Assembly (NCBI GenBank): GCA_038110465.1 | Contig: JAYNJU010000005.1 | Span: forward strand, 18,844-82,843 | DNA length: 64,000 nucleotides | Source: Marisimplicoccus sp038110465 | GTDB taxonomy: Bacteria; Bacteroidota; Bacteroidia; Flavobacteriales; Flavobacteriaceae | Direction of reading: 5' to 3' | In this document: positions 58,443 to 64,000 of the stretch, in pieces | Position numbering within the stretch: position 1 is the first letter of the stretch | How the letters are laid out: each line of letters begins with the position of its first letter | The notes under the pieces: model-generated | The model's database searches: none | Told to the model about the DNA's origin: nothing | The model's input: the letters and a program-made list of their open reading frames with translations, nothing else | Translations under genes and position numbers: made by a program

Positions 58443-59729
58443 ATGAATAGATATTTCTTGATTTACTTGTTTGGTTTAAATCTAATTTTTGCTCAAAATT
58501 ATGAAGTTGATAAGGGTAGGATAACAAATTTGTTTGAAAATTTAAAAACATTTGGAGTTAATGATAATCAAGGTAATGATCGAGTTGCTTATAGTAATTT
58601 TGATATTCAAGCTCGAGAATTTATTAAAGATAAATTAGAAAAAATTGGAGTTATTGTTAAAACTGACTTTGCAGGTAATTTGGTAGGAATATACAATCCT
58701 CAAAATAGTGTATTGAAGCCAATTTCTTTTGGATCTCATATTGATGCAGTTCCAAATGGAGGTCACTATGATGGACAAGTAGGAGTGATTGCATCCATTG
58801 AAGTTCTTCAAAGTATATATGATCAAAAAATAACATTTAATCATCCATTAGAATTTTTAATTTTTTCAAATGAGGAAGGAGGAGTTTTTGGAAGTAGAGC
58901 TTTAGCTGGAAAAATTAGTAATGAAACACTTGAAGTTAAAACGGCGTCGGGATATACTAATAGAGAAGGAGTAGATAGATTAGGCGGTAACTCTGATAGA
59001 ATATTTGAAGTAAAAAGAAATTATGGGGATATACATGCATTTATTGAGATGCATATTGAACAAGGCAGTAATCTCTACACTGAAAAAATTGATATTGGAA
59101 TCGTTGAGGGAATAGTTGGTCTCAAATGGTGGAATGTTAAAATAACAGGATTTGCTAATCATGCGGGAACTACCCCTATGAATCAGCGACAAGATGCTGC
59201 AATCGCAGCTGCTAAATTCATACTTATGGTTAATGAAAATGTTAGATCTATTGAGGGAAGTCAAGTTGGTACAGTTGGAAGAATGTCTGCTATGCCAGGA
59301 GTACCAAATGTAATTCCCGGAGAAGTTAATTTAAGTCTTGAATTAAGAGACTTAAGTGCTGACAAAATCTCAAGTATTTACAATCAAATAATTGGAAACA
59401 CTAAGCAAATTGAGCAAGAAACAAATACCTCATTTACATTCAATACGATTGATGCTACAGGTGATCCAGCACTAATGGATAAAAGATTAATGAGTATAAT
59501 AAAGGATATATCAGATGAATTTGGGTATTCTTCAAAAGTTATGCCCAGTGGGGCGGGACATGATGCTCAGGATATGGCATTGATATCCCCTTCAGCAATG
59601 ATTTTTGTGCCAAGTAAAGATGGAATAAGTCACTCACCTCAAGAATTTACTGATATTGAAATGATTAAAAAAGGGGCAAATGTATTATTAAACACTCTAA
59701 TTAAAATTGATAATATTAAAATTGAATAA
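58443..59729 (+). CDS. M20 family hydrolase, carbamoyl-amino-acid / allantoate amidohydrolase type, exported
   Basis: 428 residues with a signal peptide (1-17, cut after FAQ). Metal-ligand motifs: FGSHIDAVPNGGHYDGQVGV, FSNEEGGVFGSRALAG, FIEMHIEQGSNLYTEK, and the C-terminal SGAGHDAQDMA, the full set of the hydantoinase/carbamoylase (AmaB, AllC) group. Dimerisation domain in the middle (FANHAGTTPMNQRQDA). It would cleave N-carbamoyl, ureido or allantoate-like amides; a secreted form is unusual. Starts 2 bases after the Rieske oxygenase stop. Confidence 0.92.
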   Translation: MNRYFLIYLFGLNLIFAQNYEVDKGRITNLFENLKTFGVNDNQGNDRVAYSNFDIQAREFIKDKLEKIGVIVKTDFAGNLVGIYNPQNSVLKPISFGSHIDAVPNGGHYDGQVGVIASIEVLQSIYDQKITFNHPLEFLIFSNEEGGVFGSRALAGKISNETLEVKTASGYTNREGVDRLGGNSDRIFEVKRNYGDIHAFIEMHIEQGSNLYTEKIDIGIVEGIVGLKWWNVKITGFANHAGTTPMNQRQDAAIAAAKFILMVNENVRSIEGSQVGTVGRMSAMPGVPNVIPGEVNLSLELRDLSADKISSIYNQIIGNTKQIEQETNTSFTFNTIDATGDPALMDKRLMSIIKDISDEFGYSSKVMPSGAGHDAQDMALISPSAMIFVPSKDGISHSPQEFTDIEMIKKGANVLLNTLIKIDNIKIE

Positions 59730-59730
59730 T

Positions 59731-61059
59731 ATGAAAAAAACTTTAATTGTAATTCTAATTACATTTTCCTCATTAGGCTACTCTCAAAAAAAAGCTTTAG
59801 TAGGAGGTACTTTGATTGACGGATTTGGAAACTCTCCAATTCACGATAGTGTGATTCTAATTGAAGGAGAGTTAATTACTGAAATTGGAACTATAGGTTC
59901 TATTGAAATTCCTAAAGATTATGAATTAATAAGCACTGAAGGTATGTCAGTCCTTCCTGGATTATGGGATATGCATGTTCATCTTATGATAAATGGACAC
60001 TCTGATTATGATTATTGGGACAAAACTTATCCTTCATTATTTAATGATGTAATTATGCCATCTTCAGCTCACCAATTGTTATTAGCTGGAGTTACAAGTG
60101 CTAGAGATCTTGGAGGACCACTTGATGAGAGTATAGAAGTTAGAGATAAAATAAATGAAGGGTTAATTCCAGGACCAACACTTTATGTTAGTGGCCCTTT
60201 TATTCAAAAAAAACCATATCCAGGAACTGAACTTTTTAGATGGGGTATTAATGGTGAAAAAGATGCAAGAAATAAAATACAAAAACTTGCAAAAGCTGGT
60301 GTGGATGTCATAAAATTAATAGATCAAGATCAAATGACTTATGAAGAATTGTCAGCTGTAGTAGATGAGGCACATAAAAATAACCTTAAAGTAATTGCTC
60401 ACTCTCATCGACCTGAAGAAATAAGACTTGGACTTAAAGTCGGAATTGACAATTTTGAGCATACAGGATTATCTTCTGCACCTAGGTATCCAGATGATGT
60501 TATTGAAATGATAAATGAGAGAACAGGTCAAATGAATTTAGGCCCGTTATATTGGACACCTACAATTGAAGGACTATACAATTATACTGATGTAATAAAA
60601 AGCAACGAGCATTTAGATAATGATTCTTGGCATCTTGGATTGCCAGACTCAATAATTCTTGATATTAAAAATTCCATAAAAAAACCAGGTGAGTTACCAT
60701 ATTTTCAATTAACCCCTATTAGAAAACCAACTCTAAAAACTAAATTTAATCAATTAAGGGAGTCTGGAGTTGTCATGCTAATTGGAACTGATAGCGGAAT
60801 ACCTATGAAATTTCATTCACAGAGTACATGGAATGAATTAGATGTTTGGGTAAATATTATGGGTGTTGACCCTCTTGATGCAATAAAATCTGCTACTTAT
60901 TGGCCATCATATTTTATGGGTGTTTCAGACAAAGTAGGAACTATTTCATCAGGTAAACAAGCTGATATAATTGCAGTAAAAGGTAATGTCCTAAAGTACA
61001 TTTCTTTACTTCAAGATGTTGATCTAGTAATTAAAAAGGGAAAAGTTTATAAGAATTAA
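59731..61059 (+). CDS. amidohydrolase (imidazolonepropionase-like), exported
   Basis: About 442 residues from the ATG at 59731, one base after the M20 stop; this gives the signal MKKTLIVILITFSSLGYSQ, while a frame from 59707 does not. Binuclear metal sites: GLWDMHVHLMING (HxH), VIKLIDQDQM (Lys region), VIAHSHRPEEI, NFEHTGL, and LIGTDSGIPMKFH with the catalytic Asp. The family acts on ring or amide C-N bonds, including peptidase-like members in Bacteroidota. With the M20 hydrolase and the Rieske oxygenase it suggests an extracellular or periplasmic route for an N-containing compound. Confidence 0.9.
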   Translation: MKKTLIVILITFSSLGYSQKKALVGGTLIDGFGNSPIHDSVILIEGELITEIGTIGSIEIPKDYELISTEGMSVLPGLWDMHVHLMINGHSDYDYWDKTYPSLFNDVIMPSSAHQLLLAGVTSARDLGGPLDESIEVRDKINEGLIPGPTLYVSGPFIQKKPYPGTELFRWGINGEKDARNKIQKLAKAGVDVIKLIDQDQMTYEELSAVVDEAHKNNLKVIAHSHRPEEIRLGLKVGIDNFEHTGLSSAPRYPDDVIEMINERTGQMNLGPLYWTPTIEGLYNYTDVIKSNEHLDNDSWHLGLPDSIILDIKNSIKKPGELPYFQLTPIRKPTLKTKFNQLRESGVVMLIGTDSGIPMKFHSQSTWNELDVWVNIMGVDPLDAIKSATYWPSYFMGVSDKVGTISSGKQADIIAVKGNVLKYISLLQDVDLVIKKGKVYKN

Positions 61060-61063
61060 ATTA

Positions 61064-62023
61064 TTATTCACTTATAATCTTAGAAAGTATTTTCTCTGAG
61101 TGATCTCGAGAGTTTTCAATAAACCATTTATTTGTTTTGAGACCTCCACAGATAACACCTGCAAGAAAAACCCCTTTTATATTCGTCTCCATTGTATCAT
61201 TGTTATATTCAGGAGTCATAAATTCATCATCATTAATTCTAACACCAAGATTTTTAAGTAAATTATAGTTAGGTTGATATCCTGTCATTGCTAGAACAAA
61301 ATCATTTTTTAGTTCCTGATGACCACTGGGAGTGCTAATTACTATATATTTTTTCTTTATCTCAACAATTTCAGATTCAAAGTATGCTTTAATCTCTTTA
61401 CTCTCTATTCTATTTAAAATATCTGGTCTTACCCAATACTTTATATTTTCTCCAATTTGATTTTCTCTGATTATCATCGTTACACTATTAGCACCTTTCC
61501 TATATGTATCTAGAGCTACGTCTACTGCTGAATTGCCAGCACCAACTATAGCAATATCCATTTTATAATAAGGATGAGATTCATTATAGTAGTGTAAAAC
61601 TTTATCAAGTTCTTCACCAGGAATATTTAATAGATAAGGAATATCATAAAAACCTGTACTTATAACTATTTTTTTAGTTTCAATAATACCATTATCAGTT
61701 TTCAGGCTAAAGTGAGATCCATTATTCTTAATATTCAATACTTCATTATATAAATTAAGTTCTAGATTCCATGAGTCACACACTCTTCTGTAATATTCCA
61801 GAGCTTCTGTTCTTGTAGGCTTAACATTGTGAGATATGAATGGTATATCTCCAATTTCTAATTTATCAGAAGTTGAAAAAAACGTTGTATTCACTGGATA
61901 ATTATATATTGAGTTGACAAGCATTCCCTTATCAATTATTTCATAATCAAGTTTATTTTTTTTTGCTTCTATACCACAAGCTAGTCCTATGGGGCCTGCA
62001 CCAATAATTACTATATCTCTCAT
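61064..62023 (-). CDS. YpdA-like flavin disulfide reductase
   Basis: 320 residues from the ATG at 62023 (a frame from 62074 adds 17 residues and would reach past the -7 element at 62038). FAD site DIVIIGAGPIGLACGIEA, NADPH site IAIVGAGNSAVDVALDTYRKG, and the YpdA/CzcO-like YWVRPDILNRIE and VLAMTGYQPNYNLL. No CxxC active site, as in YpdA, the NADPH-dependent bacillithiol disulfide reductase of Bacillus and Staphylococcus. Bacillithiol is reported in some Bacteroidota, so that role is plausible. Divergent from the NQO-like flavoprotein. Confidence 0.85.
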   Translation of the reverse strand: MRDIVIIGAGPIGLACGIEAKKNKLDYEIIDKGMLVNSIYNYPVNTTFFSTSDKLEIGDIPFISHNVKPTRTEALEYYRRVCDSWNLELNLYNEVLNIKNNGSHFSLKTDNGIIETKKIVISTGFYDIPYLLNIPGEELDKVLHYYNESHPYYKMDIAIVGAGNSAVDVALDTYRKGANSVTMIIRENQIGENIKYWVRPDILNRIESKEIKAYFESEIVEIKKKYIVISTPSGHQELKNDFVLAMTGYQPNYNLLKNLGVRINDDEFMTPEYNNDTMETNIKGVFLAGVICGGLKTNKWFIENSRDHSEKILSKIISE

Positions 62024-62037
62024 ACTATTAGTCTTGG

Positions 62038-62045
62038 CAAATTTA
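62038..62045 (-). promoter_or_regulatory. candidate -7 promoter element for the YpdA-like gene
   Basis: The minus strand reads TAAATTTG, exact TAnnTTTG, 15 bases before the ATG at 62023 and one base from the plus-strand element at 62047. Confidence 0.45.
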
Positions 62046-62046
62046 T

Positions 62047-62054
62047 TAATTTTG
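62047..62054 (+). promoter_or_regulatory. candidate -7 promoter element for the NQO-like gene
   Basis: TAATTTTG, exact TAnnTTTG, 23 bases before the TTG start at 62078. It is back to back with the element for the divergent gene. Confidence 0.45.
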
Positions 62055-62077
62055 TCAACTAATTTTAAAATCAAGCA

Positions 62078-62653
62078 TTGAATAATTTAGTCATAATAGG
62101 ACATCCGGATAAAAATTCATTTTGTCATAATGGAATTTTTTCAACTATAGTTAAGATTCTTAACGAAAATAATAATCAAGAAATTAGAACAATTGATCTT
62201 TATGATGACAAGCTTCATAGAGATAAAAAAGATTTGATTGAAAAGTACAAGAATGATGTAACTTGGTCAGACAGAATCTATTTTATATCACCAGTTTGGT
62301 GGTTTAGACTGACTCCAAAAATGGAAACTTTTTTTGATGAAGTATTTACTCCTGGATTTGCATATGAATTTGTAAATATTACTAAAACTTATGCTTATCC
62401 TAGATCTTTTTTAAAAGATAAAAAAATTAGGTGTTATCTTACTCATGGAGCGCCTTCAATTCCTGTTAAGACAATTTATTTAAATTCAGTTAAACTCAGA
62501 CTTGTTCTTGGAGTATTTACTTTTGTGTTTGGATGGGGAGGTAATTGGAGTAATACAAAACAATTCTGGTCAGTTCCATTTGTTTCAGATAAAAAAAGAC
62601 AAAAGTATCTTAAAGTAGTAGAAAGAGACTTACTTAGAGATTGCAAAAGATAG
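62078..62653 (+). CDS. NAD(P)H:quinone oxidoreductase-like flavoprotein (NQO1/KefF family)
   Basis: 191 residues of the flavodoxin-like fold. N-terminal NNLVIIGHPDKNSFCHNGIF (FMN phosphate site), WSDRIYFISPVWWFRLTPKMETFFDEVFTPGFAYEF (WW...P..K..D motif, quoted in part: FISPVWWFRLTPKMETFFDE) are hallmarks. Expected two-electron reduction of quinones or nitro compounds. TTG start at 62078. Divergent from the YpdA-like reductase, suggesting a shared redox-defence role, and followed after 4 bases by DUF1643. Confidence 0.9.
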   Translation: MNNLVIIGHPDKNSFCHNGIFSTIVKILNENNNQEIRTIDLYDDKLHRDKKDLIEKYKNDVTWSDRIYFISPVWWFRLTPKMETFFDEVFTPGFAYEFVNITKTYAYPRSFLKDKKIRCYLTHGAPSIPVKTIYLNSVKLRLVLGVFTFVFGWGGNWSNTKQFWSVPFVSDKKRQKYLKVVERDLLRDCKR

Positions 62654-62657
62654 AAAA

Positions 62658-63110
62658 ATGATTCGAGAGGCTACTTTTAGTAAGGATAAAAAAAACAGGT
62701 ACTTACTTAAAAGACAGTGGGATAATTCAAAAGACTTAATTCTGTATATAATGCTAAATCCATCTATTGCAGATGAGAAAAAAGATGATCCTACAATTAG
62801 ACGTCTTATAAATTTTACAAAAAAATTTGATTTTGGAGGATTTTATGTTGCTAATATTTTTACTGAAATATCCTCTGATCCAAAGAGCATTGATAAATCC
62901 AAACCTATTTCAAAAAAAAACAAAGAGACTATTTTAAGCTTAGTTGAACTTTCTATGAATGTAGTTTACGCATGGGGTAATTTTAAGGAAGAGCCTAAAT
63001 TTTTAAAACTTAAAATAGATAAACCAAAATGTTTTGGCAAAAATAAAAATGGTTCTCCTAAGCACCCGCTTTACCTTTCCAAAGAAATATGTTTACAAGA
63101 TTATAGATAG
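62658..63110 (+). CDS. DUF1643 domain protein
   Basis: 150 residues: RYLLKRQWDNSKDLILYIMLNPSIADEKKDDPTIRRLI (marked by YIMLNPSIADEKKDDPTIRR), FGGFYVANIFTEISSDPKSID, VYAWGNF and KPKCFGKNKNGSPKHPLYLS follow the usual DUF1643 order. Function unknown; often found near mobile or redox genes. Close after the NQO-like gene, so likely co-transcribed. Confidence 0.9.
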   Translation: MIREATFSKDKKNRYLLKRQWDNSKDLILYIMLNPSIADEKKDDPTIRRLINFTKKFDFGGFYVANIFTEISSDPKSIDKSKPISKKNKETILSLVELSMNVVYAWGNFKEEPKFLKLKIDKPKCFGKNKNGSPKHPLYLSKEICLQDYR

Positions 63111-63111
63111 A

Positions 63112-63843
63112 TTAATCTATAAATTCAATCATACTATCTGCAATTAACTTATTGCCTAAATCATTCAAATGAACACCATCATATGTTAAAATTCCAGAAG
63201 GTTTATTATCAGGATTATTCTTACTTATGTAATCAATAAAAAGTTTTCTTAAATCTAAAATTTCAGTATCTAATTCAGAAGATAATTTTCTTACTACATC
63301 CGAGTAACTATCTAAATCGTAATTCATCTTTTCCATTGTTTCAACATCTTTAAATTGGTTACCCAAAATAAATTCTCCAGTATTTTCACCAATCACTGTT
63401 GGAGTACAAAGAACAACTTTTGCTCCAGAATTTTTAATATCTGAGATAATCTTTCTCAGACCAATTTCATAAACGTCTAAATCGGTTCCAGTTCCAAAAT
63501 CGTATTTGTGCCAAACATCATTAATTCCTATATATATGAAAACTATGTCTGGATTTTCATCTATTACATCTTTTTTGTATCTAACTAATAAATCAGAGAC
63601 TTTATCTCCACCAATTCCTTTACCAATTAGTTTTGTGTTTTCTGAAATGTTTTTTGATAAAAGTGTAATAAATCCAGTATGATTAGGATAAACTAATTCA
63701 CCATTATATTCAACACCGACCTCTTTATCGTATACACCAGCTTGTGTAATAGAATCACCTAAAAAAACAATTTTCAATTCATCTTCATTCATATTATTAC
63801 AACCAAGAATTAATATAAAAATTAGAAAATGTAAATATTTCAT
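63112..63843 (-). CDS. SGNH/GDSL hydrolase lipoprotein
   Basis: 243 residues; lipobox LILGC (Cys 15). Blocks: VFLGDSITQAG with Ser 31 (block I), GKGIGGDKVSDLL (block II Gly), FIYIGINDVWH (block III Asn) and LTYDGVHLNDLG with the Asp-x-x-His of block V. The catalytic set is complete, so an esterase or deacetylase acting on envelope or polysaccharide substrates is likely. Its stop is one base past the end of the convergent DUF1643 gene. Confidence 0.93.
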   Translation of the reverse strand: MKYLHFLIFILILGCNNMNEDELKIVFLGDSITQAGVYDKEVGVEYNGELVYPNHTGFITLLSKNISENTKLIGKGIGGDKVSDLLVRYKKDVIDENPDIVFIYIGINDVWHKYDFGTGTDLDVYEIGLRKIISDIKNSGAKVVLCTPTVIGENTGEFILGNQFKDVETMEKMNYDLDSYSDVVRKLSSELDTEILDLRKLFIDYISKNNPDNKPSGILTYDGVHLNDLGNKLIADSMIEFID

Positions 63844-63893
63844 AAGTATAGTTTTTTAATTTTTTATTTTTATCAATTTACAAAGTTTTTGTT

Positions 63894-64000
63894 TTAATTA
63901 AGAGATTGATAAATCAAAGCTCTAAGTTTTTCATGATACTTTAACTCATAATTCTCATCTCTTACTTGTGTAAGGAAAATAACAGCTAAATTTTCTTTTG
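63894..64000 (-). CDS. C-terminal tail of a probable serine hydrolase (beta-lactamase family), cut by window edge
   Basis: The minus strand is open from the window edge to TAA at 63894-63896, 34 whole codons. The peptide ends AVIFLTQVRDENYELKYHEK then LRALIYQSLN. The pattern [VI]xxFLTQ ... LRALIYQSL is what ends many class C beta-lactamase-like serine hydrolases (FMTQ ... LVYQAL), so I make that call with moderate trust. No active-site motif is in view. Confidence 0.5.
   Translation of the reverse strand, partial: KENLAVIFLTQVRDENYELKYHEKLRALIYQSLN

Noticed and set aside
1..64000. CRISPR arrays, tRNA or rRNA genes, IS elements, phage genes
   Set aside because: Read through all gaps on both strands; no evenly spaced repeats, cloverleaf, transposase, integrase or phage gene was seen.

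Overview
This window comes from a low-GC (by eye under about one third G+C) marine-type member of the Flavobacteriia (Bacteroidota). The evidence is consistent across the window. There are two TonB-dependent receptors with carboxypeptidase-D-like N-terminal domains, a GldE homologue beside ssb and mutY, and DUF4270 and DUF5916 proteins. There is also an HMG-CoA synthase of the mevalonate pathway, a eukaryote-like IleRS and an atpDC pair detached from the other ATP synthase genes. Shine-Dalgarno sequences are almost absent, TTG and GTG starts are frequent, and ten exact copies of the Bacteroidota -7 promoter element TAnnTTTG lie just upstream of genes. Genes are tightly packed, many overlapping by 1 to 4 bases, and no gap reaches 300 bases. 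I saw no tRNA, rRNA, IS element, prophage or CRISPR array.

Layout. 1-16.5 kb is mostly a minus-strand housekeeping block: pgi (cut by the left edge), an M23 peptidase lipoprotein, DUF3108, uvrC, a plus-strand 5-formyl-THF cyclo-ligase, lspA, a DksA-like protein, ileS, a TonB receptor, recO, gdhA, a flippase-like membrane protein and panC. 16.5-19.2 kb is plus strand: a half-length glycogen-synthase-like protein and a DUF4270 lipoprotein with inserted calcium-binding repeats. 19.3-27.4 kb is minus strand: etfA, etfB and HMG-CoA synthase in one unit, then a large TonB receptor with Ala-rich inserts and a long-chain acyl-CoA synthetase. 27.5-35.7 kb holds atpDC, recX, RNase G, a 29-residue very basic protein, HU, mutY, ssb, gldE and an EamA transporter.

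35.7-47.5 kb holds an M16 peptidase pair (one active, one without the zinc motif), tesB, a secreted nuclease, a SET protein, a RimB-RimK fusion, a DUF5916 outer-membrane-type protein and a PadR/PspC envelope-stress pair with a clear candidate operator. 47.5-64 kb is the accessory part. It has an indoleamine 2,3-dioxygenase family protein facing a PLP enzyme, a second DUF5916 protein, an exported RidA, three secreted NTF2/SnoaL-like proteins and a Rieske / four-helix multi-His membrane protein / YceI operon. It continues with a Rieske oxygenase, M20 hydrolase and amidohydrolase operon, a YpdA-like reductase facing an NAD(P)H-quinone-reductase-like flavoprotein, DUF1643, an SGNH hydrolase, and the tail of a probable serine hydrolase at the right edge.

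The best candidates for something under-described are the Rieske / multi-His membrane protein / YceI redox operon, the cluster of secreted NTF2-like and RidA proteins beside it, and the 29-residue basic protein between HU and rng. All assignments come from reading motifs and gene order; no database search was run.
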